This document shows positions 15,626 through 25,485 of a stretch of 64,000 bases of DNA, piece by piece. Source of the DNA: Ignavibacteriaceae bacterium (lineage in GTDB: Bacteria > Bacteroidota > Ignavibacteria > Ignavibacteriales > Ignavibacteriaceae); the NCBI GenBank assembly GCA_008933765.1, contig WBUK01000009.1, forward strand, positions 1 to 64,000. Direction: 5' to 3'. Each line of letters starts with the position of its first letter. Positions within the stretch are counted from its first letter, which is position 1. A program made the translations under genes and the position numbers. The notes below the pieces were generated by a model. That model saw nothing but the letters and a program-made list of their open reading frames with translations, was not told the origin of the DNA and searched no databases.

Positions 15626-17530
15626 ATGGTAGGCGCAATAATCGGTAATTACAAGATCATTTCTAAGTTGGGTGAAGGCGGCATGGGCGTTGTTTACAAA
15701 GCCTTGGACCTTAAGCTTGAAAGATTTTGCGCACTTAAAATTCTGAACGCTCAAACTGCGCAGAGCGCACAATTCATCGAAAGATTCAAAAGGGAAGCCC
15801 GGAACCAGGCAAAGCTGAACCACCCGAATATTATACCCGTTTACGGGTTCGTGGATGAACAGGGCTATCTGGGAATTGCGATGGAATTTGTTGAAGGCGA
15901 AACGCTGGAACATGTGATTGACCGTCGAGGTTCGCTGCCGGTGGCTGAGTCGTTGGATATTCTTCAACAGATTCTAAGAGGCGTCGGCTATGCGCACCAG
16001 CAGGGATTTATTCACCGTGATATTAAACCCTCCAATGTGATGATTGGCGCCAACGGCGTGGCAAAAATTATGGATTTTGGTATCTCTAAATCAATTTATG
16101 AGAAGGGGATCACCAAAACCGGCACAAAGATCGGAACACTTCTTTACATGAGCCCCGAGCAGATTAACGCAGAAGAGCCAACACGGCAAAGCGATATTTA
16201 CGCAATTGGTATAACACTGTATGAAATGTTGCTTGGTATCACTCCGTTTGAGTCGGGTACGGAATATGAAATAATGCAGGGTCATTTGAAGAAGCCCGCC
16301 CCAAAACTTTCGGCATCACTTCCCGGCATTCCGCCGTTTATAGATAAAATAATAGCACGGGCGCTTGAAAAAGAACCCTCGCGCCGATTTGCAAGCTGCG
16401 AAGAGTTCAACGAAGAAATTGGTTATGCGCTGAACATCGTGCGGCAGGGTCCGGTTGCAGCCGGCAGTCGTTCGCCAATGGAAGAAATGGATGTTATAAG
16501 GAAGAAAAGATCGGTTAAATTTGGAATCTATACTTTCTTAGCCTTTATTGCAATAATTGGCATCGTTTATCTTTTTTATTACTTAATTTCAGGTTTAAGG
16601 GATATAAAAGTTAACGATAAAACAAAGTCAGACACCACATTTTCCTCAAGGACAAATCCGAATTATCAGGCAAATAATCCTTTTGAAACGATTAACACCG
16701 GGGTTTCTTTTAATTTGCAAAGTGTCGATTTTAACGAAGCGGGTGCCGGTGTGGCGGTTGGTGACTCGGGAAAGATTATCTACACTTTAGATAACGGGAC
16801 AACCTGGAGCGAACAGGAACCGCCCGGAGGAGGTAACTTCAATGCCGTTAAGTATGTGCAAGACCTCGGCTTCATGCTCGGCGGTGACCGCGGTAATTTA
16901 TTCGCTTTTGTACCACAAGACTCGATTATGAAGAAGCTGACAAGCCCCGGCACTGATGATATTGTCAGGATTGAATCATCTCAAACAGGTAAACTGACGA
17001 TAACAGGCACTAAGGGGATGATTTTAGTTTCCGATGATAACGGCAAAACATGGACAAAAGGGGAAACCGGCGTTGAAACGGTGATTTATTCGGTTGATTT
17101 CGCAAACAAAGATGTTGGGATTGCCGTGGGTGATAACGGTACTTTGTTAAGAACCGAAGACGGCGGGAAAAAATGGAGCCTTAGCGGCTCGATAACCGAT
17201 ACATATCTGAAAGATGTGAAATTTGTAGGCGACGGGGCTTTTATGATTGTGGGGGGCGGAGGTCAAATTTTCAGATCGACGGACAACGGTGAGTCGTGGC
17301 GGAAGATTGATGTAAACATAACCGCTCCGTTGATTTCCGTTACTTTTAACACTCCTATGAACGGGGTGATTCTTTCGAACAGTGGAGATATTTTCAGGAG
17401 CGAAGATGGCGGTGCCACCTGGAAATATCAGCAGGCGATTGCAAACAGCCTCATTAATTCAGTTACGCCCGGTAAAGCAAGGCTATATATGGCTGCTTCC
17501 GGCGGAGCACTTTTATACATTAACTATTAA
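15626..17530 (+). CDS. Membrane Ser/Thr protein kinase with Ycf48-like sensor domain
   Basis: 634 residues. The N-terminal kinase domain has the glycine loop GEGGMGVVYKA (16-26), Lys38 in CALKIL, HRDIKPSNV (130-138) and DFG at 150-152. One transmembrane helix lies at about 300-322. The outer part (about 345-634) contains repeated GxxGxxxxTxDxGxxW blades, the signature of Ycf48/BNR-like propellers. This layout fits a PknB-type receptor kinase with an extracytoplasmic propeller instead of PASTA repeats. The ligand is unknown. The neighbouring murA suggests a cell-wall link, which is inference. Confidence 0.92.
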   Translation: MVGAIIGNYKIISKLGEGGMGVVYKALDLKLERFCALKILNAQTAQSAQFIERFKREARNQAKLNHPNIIPVYGFVDEQGYLGIAMEFVEGETLEHVIDRRGSLPVAESLDILQQILRGVGYAHQQGFIHRDIKPSNVMIGANGVAKIMDFGISKSIYEKGITKTGTKIGTLLYMSPEQINAEEPTRQSDIYAIGITLYEMLLGITPFESGTEYEIMQGHLKKPAPKLSASLPGIPPFIDKIIARALEKEPSRRFASCEEFNEEIGYALNIVRQGPVAAGSRSPMEEMDVIRKKRSVKFGIYTFLAFIAIIGIVYLFYYLISGLRDIKVNDKTKSDTTFSSRTNPNYQANNPFETINTGVSFNLQSVDFNEAGAGVAVGDSGKIIYTLDNGTTWSEQEPPGGGNFNAVKYVQDLGFMLGGDRGNLFAFVPQDSIMKKLTSPGTDDIVRIESSQTGKLTITGTKGMILVSDDNGKTWTKGETGVETVIYSVDFANKDVGIAVGDNGTLLRTEDGGKKWSLSGSITDTYLKDVKFVGDGAFMIVGGGGQIFRSTDNGESWRKIDVNITAPLISVTFNTPMNGVILSNSGDIFRSEDGGATWKYQQAIANSLINSVTPGKARLYMAASGGALLYINY

Positions 17531-17541
17531 TTCGGTGAGAA

Positions 17542-18807
17542 TTGGACAAATTTATAATTAACGGCGGAAAGAAATTAAACGGAAAGGTAAAAGCCGGAGG
17601 TGCAAAGAATGCTACTTTAGCGCTGATTCCGGCTACACTTCTTGCCTCGGGAACTTCAAAACTCTTTAACACACCGGAACTTAACGATGTTTACACTATG
17701 CTTAAGTTGGTGAGGCATCTTGGAGTTCAGGCAGATTTTAACGACGGAACAATTGAATTAGATACCGCGGGCGTTTCGGTGCTTGAGGCGCCCTACGAGC
17801 ATGTGAAAAAAATGCGCGCCTCGGTTTATGTTTTGGGGCCCCTGCTGGCTCGGCACGGTTACGCTAAGGTTTCACTGCCCGGTGGATGCGCATGGGGACC
17901 GAGACCGATTAACCTGCACATTGAAGGGCTTAAAAAATTAGGCGCTAACATCGATCTGGTTGACGGCTACATAATCGCAACCGCAAAACGCCTGCAAGGG
18001 AACAGAATAAACTTTGATATCCCTTCAGTTGGGGCGACAGGTAACCTACTGATGGCGGCCGTGCTGGCGAAAGGTGAAACTATTCTGAACAACGCAGCAA
18101 TGGAGCCGGAAATAACGAACCTTGCCATGATGCTCAACGAGATGGGTGCTAAAATTGAGGGGATTGAAACTCCTATTTTGCACATTCAGGGGGTTGATAT
18201 GCTTAAACCTGCCGATGTTCACACAATACCTGACAGAATAGAAGCGGGCACACTGCTGGTTGCCGGAGCAATTACCGGCGGAACGGTTACGGTTGAAGGC
18301 ATTAACCCACTGCACCTCTATTCCGTTATTGCAAAATTGGAAGAAAGCGGCGTTAGCGTTACCTATAACGGCGATTCAGCCACTGTAAACGCAGCGGGCG
18401 TTACACCTGAGGCGATTAATGTTACTACGGGTCCCTTCCCCGGTTACCCCACCGATATGCAGGCACAGTGGATTGCCTATATGTCGGTTGCCGAAGGAGT
18501 TTCAACGGTTACCGATACAATTTATCGCGACCGGTTCACCCATGTGCCCGAACTCGCCCGTTTGGGCGCAATGATTGAAGTGAAAGATAATTCTGCTGTA
18601 ATTAAAGGAGGAAATAAATTAAGTGGAGCAAAAGTTATGTCAACTGACCTCAGGGCAAGCGCAAGCCTTGTGCTTGGGGGGCTTGCAGCACACGGAAGAA
18701 CAGAAGTGTTGCGTATTTATCACCTTGACCGCGGGTACCAGCGGCTTGAAGAAAAACTAAAACAGCTGGGAGCCGAAATTGAACGAGTCCCCGGTTCGGA
18801 GTATTAG
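17542..18807 (+). CDS. murA: UDP-N-acetylglucosamine 1-carboxyvinyltransferase
   Basis: A 421-residue cytosolic enzyme for the first committed step of peptidoglycan synthesis, adding enolpyruvate from PEP to UDP-GlcNAc. It starts with TTG at 17542, giving MDKFIINGG, the normal family N-terminus. K22 and N23 of the AKN motif are present. The active-site cysteine is C116 in GGCAWGPRPINLH; because it is Cys and not Asp, sensitivity to fosfomycin would be expected at this residue. Length and motifs are normal. It follows the receptor kinase by 11 bases. Confidence 0.95.
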   Translation: MDKFIINGGKKLNGKVKAGGAKNATLALIPATLLASGTSKLFNTPELNDVYTMLKLVRHLGVQADFNDGTIELDTAGVSVLEAPYEHVKKMRASVYVLGPLLARHGYAKVSLPGGCAWGPRPINLHIEGLKKLGANIDLVDGYIIATAKRLQGNRINFDIPSVGATGNLLMAAVLAKGETILNNAAMEPEITNLAMMLNEMGAKIEGIETPILHIQGVDMLKPADVHTIPDRIEAGTLLVAGAITGGTVTVEGINPLHLYSVIAKLEESGVSVTYNGDSATVNAAGVTPEAINVTTGPFPGYPTDMQAQWIAYMSVAEGVSTVTDTIYRDRFTHVPELARLGAMIEVKDNSAVIKGGNKLSGAKVMSTDLRASASLVLGGLAAHGRTEVLRIYHLDRGYQRLEEKLKQLGAEIERVPGSEY

Positions 18808-20953
18808 CGGAGTACTTCAAAAGATACCTTACCCGGCAAGCATTTTTGCCTTATTAGGAAACTTAATTTTTGTTTTTTTACCGATCTCAAGGTATTTCAG
18901 TTACGAAGCGGCTGTATTAAACGCAATTTTGTTAACTTATCTTTCAGGGTTGGTTTATTTAAACAGTTTTGCAGAAAGCAGCACCGACCAAAGCAGGTTG
19001 AAAAATTTTGCGATAAACACCGGGCTTCTGATCCTTATTCCCGTTATTGTATATTTTCTGTTTTACCTGCTGCGGGGAGGGTTTGGCTTTGCTTCAGGGC
19101 TTAAGTACTATCTGTTGTTTTCAGCAACTGCACCAATAGTAGGCAGCGCAATTGCTGCGGTTGTTCTTTTAACCAAAGTTGAAGCGAAAAGAATATTTTT
19201 TACGATATTTTTTCTCATTTTATTGTTCAGTTGGTTTATCGATTTTTACTACTACCATCAATTTTTCCTTTACAATGCAATTTTTACATGGTACCCCGGC
19301 GTAATATACGATGAATATGTACCCCTGACCGGGAGTATCATCCTTTACCGTTTCGTTATTTTACTATTGTCGGGTGTGGCAATAGCTGTTGAGTTTTACC
19401 AACGCTACAGGGTTAAAGAAGAAAACAGAAAGAAAATCGGCTGGCTGTTCGTTTTTGTTTTGCCGGTGGTTTCATTGCTCCTTTCGGCACCATTGGGTTT
19501 GGTTACTAACGAATCTGCGTTGTACGAAGGATTTCAAAAAAGCATAACAACGCAACATTTCGTTATACATTCTGAAGTGCCGCTTTCAAACAGCGAGCAA
19601 ACCCTTGTTGCCCGTATGCACGAACTCAGTTATAAAAATCTTGCCCGGTTTTTTGGCACTAAACCCCGGCAGAAACTTGTTTCAGTGATTTTTAAGGATA
19701 ACCCGAGCAAAAAAGCGAGGCTGGGTGTTGAAAATGCCGACATTACCAAGCCGTGGAAACGGACTATGTTCACCACTATTGATAACCTTGAAAGAACACT
19801 TACGCACGAAATGGCGCACCTTTTTGCCGCTGAGTTTGGTACCGGGCTTTTTGATATTGCCGCAGGGTTTGACCCCGGGCTAACCGAAGGTGCCGCAACT
19901 GCCGCTGACGGGTTTATTGCCGGGTATTTCGTTGATGATTTTATGAGTGCAGTGCAACGCTCAAAATACAAGGTGAACCCGAATGATGTGTTCCCGGGGA
20001 TGAGTTTTTTTTCAGTTAACCCCACACTTGCATACGCGCTTAGCGGTTCAGTTTGCAGGTTTATAATCGATCAATACTCCAGTTCTAAATTTAAAAGATT
20101 TTATTCGAGCGGTTCAGCGGAGAATGCTTTCGGTGTGGATATTGCCCAGATTTTGGAAAAATGGGAGAAAAATATAGAAACGGCGGACAGCACGCTTACC
20201 GAAAAAACACTCGATTTTTATCTGCAAACCGAGCCTTTCATTAACAAAATTGCACCAAGATACATAGCTGAGCTGACGGAAAAAGCCAAGCAACACTTCC
20301 AAAACAAAGAGTATGCAGAGGCTTATAACGCTTTTACGGAGGTTTATAATCTTAACTTTTCGCCGGCGGCATTTGAAGCGAGGGTTGTTTTGTTGATGCT
20401 GCTTAATAAAGGGGAAGAAGCCCGCAAAGTGCTTGCAGAGTTTGGAAAGGAAGAGCACAGCTATGCAATACTTACAAGATACAGGCTGTTGAAGTATCAG
20501 GTAGAGTCCCTTCTGGGCGACAAAAAAGAAGCAGATTCGATTGCGGTGTTGCTGAGTGAGCCGGAAACCCCACTTTTTGTTACTTCTGAACTTAAATTGC
20601 TGAAGTTACTGCTTGGCAAAAAAGAGGATACATTTAAGTATTTCACCTCTGCACCCGAAGAAAAGCTGAAAGTAATTTTAAATTATACAGATAAGGGGAA
20701 TGACTCAACCGCAATATCTGAAGTTGTGAACTTATGCTACTACAACCGGCTGCCGTTTGCCGATTATAAATACTACAGGCGCTACCTGCACAGGCTTAGC
20801 CACTCCGGCTTGTTGAAGTTAGCAACAATTTTAATCAGGGAAGATAAAACCGAAGAGGCAAAGAGTCTTATGATGTTAATAGATACTAAAAGACTGAACT
20901 TTGCGCAGGAAAGACAAAAATATCGTATATTTAGGGCTGTATTAAATATTTAA
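18779..20953 (+). CDS. Multi-pass membrane protein with peptidase-MA-like domain and helical repeats
   Basis: About 724 residues if the TTG at 18779 (inside the end of murA) is the start; no ATG or GTG lies nearby, so the start is uncertain. The first 240 residues have about six hydrophobic helices. The domain from about 255 has HEMAH at 343-347 and GLTEGAA (E370), a gluzincin-type zinc site like peptidase MA. The C-terminal third looks like TPR-type helices (HFQNKEYAEAYNAFTEVY). The gene is probably co-transcribed with murA. Substrate and precise role are not known. Confidence 0.65.
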   Translation: MNESPVRSISGVLQKIPYPASIFALLGNLIFVFLPISRYFSYEAAVLNAILLTYLSGLVYLNSFAESSTDQSRLKNFAINTGLLILIPVIVYFLFYLLRGGFGFASGLKYYLLFSATAPIVGSAIAAVVLLTKVEAKRIFFTIFFLILLFSWFIDFYYYHQFFLYNAIFTWYPGVIYDEYVPLTGSIILYRFVILLLSGVAIAVEFYQRYRVKEENRKKIGWLFVFVLPVVSLLLSAPLGLVTNESALYEGFQKSITTQHFVIHSEVPLSNSEQTLVARMHELSYKNLARFFGTKPRQKLVSVIFKDNPSKKARLGVENADITKPWKRTMFTTIDNLERTLTHEMAHLFAAEFGTGLFDIAAGFDPGLTEGAATAADGFIAGYFVDDFMSAVQRSKYKVNPNDVFPGMSFFSVNPTLAYALSGSVCRFIIDQYSSSKFKRFYSSGSAENAFGVDIAQILEKWEKNIETADSTLTEKTLDFYLQTEPFINKIAPRYIAELTEKAKQHFQNKEYAEAYNAFTEVYNLNFSPAAFEARVVLLMLLNKGEEARKVLAEFGKEEHSYAILTRYRLLKYQVESLLGDKKEADSIAVLLSEPETPLFVTSELKLLKLLLGKKEDTFKYFTSAPEEKLKVILNYTDKGNDSTAISEVVNLCYYNRLPFADYKYYRRYLHRLSHSGLLKLATILIREDKTEEAKSLMMLIDTKRLNFAQERQKYRIFRAVLNI

Positions 20954-20964
20954 ACCGGATTATA

Positions 20965-22404
20965 ATGTTGCCCGAAGAAGTTGTTGAAGCAGAAAAGAAA
21001 GTTAAAGAAAACATTAAAAATCTTTCTTTCATTTCCGAGGCTACCCGCCTTGCTGATCAACGAAAAGAGAAAGTGTTTATTGTCGGCGGCTACCTGCGCG
21101 ACCTGATTCTTGAAGATTGCAAAAAAGAAATTGACATACTTGTAGTGGGGGATGGCACAGCCTACGCAGAAGAACTGGGCAAACGCCTTAATGCTGAAGA
21201 TGTAAGGGTTTACGGTAACTTCGGTACTGCCAATTTTAAGTTTGGTGACTACTCAATTGAATTTGTTGCCGCCAGAAAAGAAAGCTACAGCAAAGAAAGC
21301 AGAAATCCGGAAGTTACACCTGCAACATTTGAAGAGGACATTTCGCGACGCGATTTCACCATTAACGCTATCGCTGCTTCGGTTAACAGTGAAAATTTTG
21401 GAAAGTTGTTCGATTTATTCAACGGGTTGCAGGATATTAAGGACAAACTGATAAGAACCCCCTTAGACCCCGATACCACCTTTGATGATGACCCACTAAG
21501 AATAATGCGGGCTTTCCGGTTTGCTGCTAAGTTAGGGTTTACAATTCTTCCTGAAATACTTTCCGCAATAAAACGCAAGGCTGACCGTCTTTCGATCATT
21601 TCGCAAGAGAGAATAACCGATGAATTTCTTAAAATTCTGGCTTCGGCGAACCCCGGATTGGGGCTTAAGCTGATGTTCGAAACGGGGGTTATGCGCGTTG
21701 TTTTCCCTGAAATTCACAATCTTGGCGGTGTTGAGCAGGTTAACGAGTACCACCATAAAGATGTTTTTTACCATACCTGTGAAGTGGTTGATAACATAGC
21801 AAAAGTAACTGACGATGTGTGGCTTCGGTTTGCGGCATTGGTGCACGATATTGCAAAACCACAGACAAAACGGTTAGTTGAGGGGGTAGGGTGGACTTTC
21901 CACGGGCACGAAGAACTTGGCGCTAAAATGATGAGGGAAATTTTTAAGCGAATGAAGTTCCCTTTCAGTAAACTGCCGTATGTAAAAAGGCTCGTCCGGC
22001 TGCACCTCCGGCCCGTTGCGGTTTCAAAAGATGATGTTACTGATTCTGCAATCAGGAGATTGATTGTTGAGGCAGGGGAAGACCTTGACGACCTGCTTAC
22101 ACTTTGCAGAGCTGACATAACGAGCAAAAACGAAAATAAAGTTAAAAATATTCTGAAAAACTACGAAAAAGTTGCCGCAAGGGTGCTCGAGGTAAGGGAA
22201 AAAGATGCACTTCGTGCTTTTCAGTCACCTGTGCGAGGTGAAGAAATAATGGCAGTGCTCGGAATAAAGCCCGGCAGGGAAGTGGGCATCGTTAAAAAAG
22301 CAATTGAAGAAGCCATCCTCGAGGGGGTAATTCCTAACGAGCACGACGCTGCTTTTAAGTATATGAACGAGGTGGCGGCAAAACTGATAAACAAAGGTGA
22401 ATAA
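20965..22404 (+). CDS. CCA tRNA nucleotidyltransferase / poly(A) polymerase family with HD domain
   Basis: A 479-residue class II nucleotidyltransferase. FIVGGYLRDLIL (38-49) and KEIDILVVGDG carry the nucleotidyl-transfer site; the first acidic position is E55 with D57. Also typical are DDDPLRIMRAFRFAAKLGF and ERITDEFLKIL. An HD phosphohydrolase domain follows (FAALVHDIAKP). It most likely adds or repairs the CCA end of tRNA; a poly(A) polymerase role cannot be excluded by sequence. The start is ATG 20965, 11 bases after the previous gene. Confidence 0.9.
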   Translation: MLPEEVVEAEKKVKENIKNLSFISEATRLADQRKEKVFIVGGYLRDLILEDCKKEIDILVVGDGTAYAEELGKRLNAEDVRVYGNFGTANFKFGDYSIEFVAARKESYSKESRNPEVTPATFEEDISRRDFTINAIAASVNSENFGKLFDLFNGLQDIKDKLIRTPLDPDTTFDDDPLRIMRAFRFAAKLGFTILPEILSAIKRKADRLSIISQERITDEFLKILASANPGLGLKLMFETGVMRVVFPEIHNLGGVEQVNEYHHKDVFYHTCEVVDNIAKVTDDVWLRFAALVHDIAKPQTKRLVEGVGWTFHGHEELGAKMMREIFKRMKFPFSKLPYVKRLVRLHLRPVAVSKDDVTDSAIRRLIVEAGEDLDDLLTLCRADITSKNENKVKNILKNYEKVAARVLEVREKDALRAFQSPVRGEEIMAVLGIKPGREVGIVKKAIEEAILEGVIPNEHDAAFKYMNEVAAKLINKGE

Positions 22405-22473
22405 TACTCTGTTTATTATATCTGTGAAGTTCCACCGTTTATACATTATTTTAGCCGTTTATAAACTAATTTT

Positions 22474-22502
22474 TTTGATTTCACGCTCTTTCGATAACTT
22501 AC
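22474..22502 (+). promoter_or_regulatory. Possible Bacteroidota-type promoter before the efflux operon
   Basis: TTTG at 22474-22477 and TAACTTAC at 22495-22502, 17 bases apart, roughly resemble the Bacteroidota -33/-7 pattern (TTTG, TAnnTTTG). The -7 box has two mismatches. It lies about 45 bases before the TolC-type gene. Weak call. Confidence 0.25.
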
Positions 22503-22546
22503 AACAGTGATTATTATAAATTAATGAAATCACATCGGAGACTTTA

Positions 22547-23878
22547 ATGACCAAATATCTTGCTCTATTTTTTGCAGCAGTTCTCTTATTTAATATAAAT
22601 GCACAAGAGAAGAAAATATTAACCATCGACGAGGCGATCCGGCTCGGCTTTATTAATAATCCTAACATTCAGAAGACTAAGAACCAGATAGAAAGTTCGA
22701 AAACCGGGCTGCTTTCTGCAAGAAGTAGTCTGTACCCAACCATTACGGGGAATGCTTCGTGGGATTGGTCAAGAAATGATTTTAAAGTGGGTGATAAAAG
22801 CGCAGCAGACGAAAACAGAAACTGGGGGCTGGGCGTAAGTTCTTCCTATGTGTTGTTCGACGGGTACTCGAAATATGTGAATATTGGGTTGAAAACCCGG
22901 GATATTGAAAGTGCGAAACTGAACCTCAGGCGTCTGCAGCAGGATATTGTCTATCAAACAATTACTTTGTACTACAAAGTGCTGAATCTTAAGGAGCTTG
23001 TTAAAGTAAGACAGGAAAACTTAGACTGGAACAGGGAGAACCTTAAAGTTATTCAGGCGAAAGTGGATGTGGGAGCCGGAATACTTACCGATGTGAAAAA
23101 GCAGGAAGTTAATGTAGGGCAGGCTGAATTTGACCTTTTGCAGACGATTCAAAACTTAGATGACGCTAAACAGCAGCTTTATTACTATTTAGGGCTTGAT
23201 GTTACCGAAGATTTTGAGTTTGAAGACGGCGAAAAAATGATAACCGACCTTAAACAGGATACCTTGAGAGGCGGGAAGTGGTACGACATACCGCTTGATG
23301 ACCTGATGGCGGAAGCTCTGAACAAGCGCGCTGATGTTAAAGTTGCGGAACTTAGCCTTAAAAGCGCCGAAGACGGCGTTGAAATAGCGGGAAGCGCCAA
23401 TATGCCCACCATTTCCAACACTGCTTCTTATTCAATCGGTGGGGCCACCCCCTGGAATATTTTGGACAGCAGAACGATCAGGTTTGGGTTTAACCTTAGC
23501 ATCCCTATTTTCACCGGCTATTCAGTTACCGCCAACGAAGAACTGGCTAAGATTCAGGTGAAAAATAAGCAGATCGAACTGACCGATTTGCAAAAAGCGA
23601 TTAAAAGAGATTTACTACAGTCATATCTGGAAATTAAAACCGCTGAAAAAAAGATTGAAGTGGGGCGGAAAAGCATTTCAAGCGCAGAAGCTAACAGAGA
23701 TTTAGAAGAGGCGAGATATAAAGTCGGCACCAGTACACTGATTAATCTGCAGTTAGCTAACACAGACTTAATGAAAGTGCAGGTTGATTATGTTAACTCA
23801 CTTTTTGATATTCTTAGGTTAGAAGCACAGCTGAAATATGATCTCGGTTCTGTTTCAACTGAGATTTATGAACAATGA
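22547..23878 (+). CDS. TolC-family outer-membrane efflux protein
   Basis: 443 residues with a signal peptide (MTKYLALFFAAVLLFNINAQ). The mature part has the two-fold repeated coiled-coil hairpins of OEP/TolC proteins: LTIDEAIRLGFINNPNIQ near the start and AEANRDLEEARYKVGTSTLINLQ near the end. It would form the exit duct across the outer membrane. A CGGAGAC Shine-Dalgarno-like stretch precedes the ATG. The adaptor, ATPase and two permeases follow on the same strand, making a complete tripartite ABC exporter. Confidence 0.93.
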   Translation: MTKYLALFFAAVLLFNINAQEKKILTIDEAIRLGFINNPNIQKTKNQIESSKTGLLSARSSLYPTITGNASWDWSRNDFKVGDKSAADENRNWGLGVSSSYVLFDGYSKYVNIGLKTRDIESAKLNLRRLQQDIVYQTITLYYKVLNLKELVKVRQENLDWNRENLKVIQAKVDVGAGILTDVKKQEVNVGQAEFDLLQTIQNLDDAKQQLYYYLGLDVTEDFEFEDGEKMITDLKQDTLRGGKWYDIPLDDLMAEALNKRADVKVAELSLKSAEDGVEIAGSANMPTISNTASYSIGGATPWNILDSRTIRFGFNLSIPIFTGYSVTANEELAKIQVKNKQIELTDLQKAIKRDLLQSYLEIKTAEKKIEVGRKSISSAEANRDLEEARYKVGTSTLINLQLANTDLMKVQVDYVNSLFDILRLEAQLKYDLGSVSTEIYEQ

Positions 23879-24000
23879 TTAAATGAATTGCTTTAAACTC
23901 ACGGACATTTACCCGGAAAGTATTCATTTACATAGTTTCAGGTTTAAGTGATTTTATCCTTTACGGTAAAATGGAGCAAGCCGAGTAATTTATTGGATTC

Positions 24001-24046
24001 AGGCTTTATAGCATAGGATTTTATAGTATTCGCCTTTATAGTATTC
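24001..24046. repeat. Three short imperfect repeats (CTTTATAGTATTC-like)
   Basis: Three units of about 16 bases sharing TTTATAG(C/T)AT occur in tandem in the 215-base gap between the TolC-type gene and the adaptor. The rest of that gap shows nothing I can name. Confidence 0.5.
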
Positions 24047-24093
24047 AACAACATTGAAAAGTTTTGAAAAAAAACAACACCCCGGAGTAACCG

Positions 24094-25383
24094 ATGGCTC
24101 AAAAAAAGAGATCAAAAAAAATAATAGTTTTTAGCATTCTTTTTCTTCTTATTGCCACTATCGTTGTGATTGCGATTGTGAAAGGGCAAAAAGAAGAGGT
24201 TATCACCGTTCAGACTGAAAAAGTTGTGACGAGATCCGTTACTCAAACTGTTACCGCTACCGGTAAGGTTGAAGCTGAGTTTAAAGTTGTGATTACACCG
24301 GAAGTTACAGGTGAAATTACTCAATTAGCCGTTAAAGATGGTGATAATGTTAAAGCCGGGCAGCTTCTGTTTAAGATTAAATCGGATATTTATGCCTCTC
24401 AGTTGGAGAGAGCTGAGGCGGCGCTGGAATCTGCAAAAGCCGGTAAGGGGCAGAGTGAAGCCAACCTTAACAGACTGCTTCTTGACATGAACCGAACTGA
24501 AGAACTTTTTAAGAAAGGGATGGCTTCCCAGGCGGATTTTGATCTGATTAAAGCACAATGGCTGCAGGCAAAAGCCGGCTTGGACGCTGCAAACGCCGCT
24601 ATTCAGCAGAATGTTGCTTCAGTCAGAGAGGCAAGGGAACAACTGGCTAAAACCACCATTTCATCACCTCTTAGCGGAACGGTTACTGTGCTGAATGTTG
24701 AAAAAGGTGAACGGGTGCTCGGAAGCGGGTTCAGCCAGGGGACGAATGTGATGACCATTTCGGACCTGAAGAATATGCTCGCTATTGTGGATGTTGACGA
24801 AAACGACATTGTTAATGTGAAATTGGGAGATACCGCAAGGATTAAAGTTGATGCTTTTGGCGACGAAGAGTTCATCGGGCTGGTTTCGGAAATTTCTAAC
24901 AGTGCAAAAACTTCCGGCGTGGGTACACAGGAACAGGTTGTGAATTTTGAAGTGAAGATTAAAATTCAGGACTCGGAATCGAATCTCCGACCGGGAATGT
25001 CGTGCAATGCTGTAATAGAAACTCAAACAGTTGAGAATGTGCTTACAGTGCCGATTCAATCCGTAACCGCAAAAGTTGACGAGATGAAATTTGAAGGGAC
25101 CTCCGACGAGCAAGGCGGTGCAACAACCAAAAAGCACGAGACGAGAAAAAAGAAACCGGAAGAAATGGTGTTTGTGGTTGAGGGAGGCAAGGTAAAAGAA
25201 GCAACTGTTACCACGGGGATTAGTGACGATAACTATATTGTGGTTAAATCAGGGCTGAAAGCTGGGCAGGAGATCGTTAGTGGACCTTACAAGGCTATTT
25301 CCCGGGAACTGAAACAGGATATGCCTGTGAAGGTTGATAACGGCGGAGGCGGAAAGGGCTTCCCGGGTGGCGATAAGAAATGA
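24094..25383 (+). CDS. Periplasmic adaptor subunit of efflux system (HlyD/MacA family)
   Basis: 429 residues with an N-terminal membrane anchor (IIVFSILFLLIATIVVIAIV). The lipoyl-like halves are TPEVTGEITQLAVKDGDNVKAGQLLFKI and TTISSPLSGTVTVLNVEKGERV, flanking an alpha-hairpin of about residues 100-185, followed by a beta-barrel domain. This is the normal membrane-fusion-protein order. It should bridge the TolC-type duct and the MacB-like permeases. The C-terminus GKGFPGGDKK is echoed in tandem after the stop. Confidence 0.92.
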   Translation: MAQKKRSKKIIVFSILFLLIATIVVIAIVKGQKEEVITVQTEKVVTRSVTQTVTATGKVEAEFKVVITPEVTGEITQLAVKDGDNVKAGQLLFKIKSDIYASQLERAEAALESAKAGKGQSEANLNRLLLDMNRTEELFKKGMASQADFDLIKAQWLQAKAGLDAANAAIQQNVASVREAREQLAKTTISSPLSGTVTVLNVEKGERVLGSGFSQGTNVMTISDLKNMLAIVDVDENDIVNVKLGDTARIKVDAFGDEEFIGLVSEISNSAKTSGVGTQEQVVNFEVKIKIQDSESNLRPGMSCNAVIETQTVENVLTVPIQSVTAKVDEMKFEGTSDEQGGATTKKHETRKKKPEEMVFVVEGGKVKEATVTTGISDDNYIVVKSGLKAGQEIVSGPYKAISRELKQDMPVKVDNGGGGKGFPGGDKK

Positions 25384-25485
25384 ACCCGGAGATGAGAAAT
25401 GAATCTGCTGATAAGAAATAAACCCGGTGACAGAAAATAAACCCGACAGCAAAATTAGATAAACCCGGTGATAAGAAAATTGTGA
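25362..25485 (+). repeat. Six tandem copies of the adaptor gene's last 19-23 bases, each ending in a stop
   Basis: Unit A is the real 3' end (25362-25383). Units B (25384-25402), C (25403-25421), D (25422-25440), E (25441-25462) and F (25463-25485) follow head to tail, mostly starting ACCCGG and ending GAAATGA, GAAATAA or similar. Every unit ends in TGA or TAA. This fills almost the whole gap before the ABC ATPase. Confidence 0.85.
25380..25421 (+). CDS. Micro-ORF in the adaptor tail array (13 aa, uncertain)
   Basis: ATG 25380-25382 overlaps the adaptor TGA (ATGA). The peptide is MNPEMRNESADKK, and its DKK end is the echo of the adaptor's own GGDKK end in the corresponding frame. It is probably a product of the tandem array. 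Translation by coupling is possible but unproven. Confidence 0.2.
   Translation: MNPEMRNESADKK

Noticed and set aside
25384-25485. CRISPR or REP array after the adaptor gene
   Set aside because: Units are direct copies of the adaptor's own 3' end with stop codons and no spacers.
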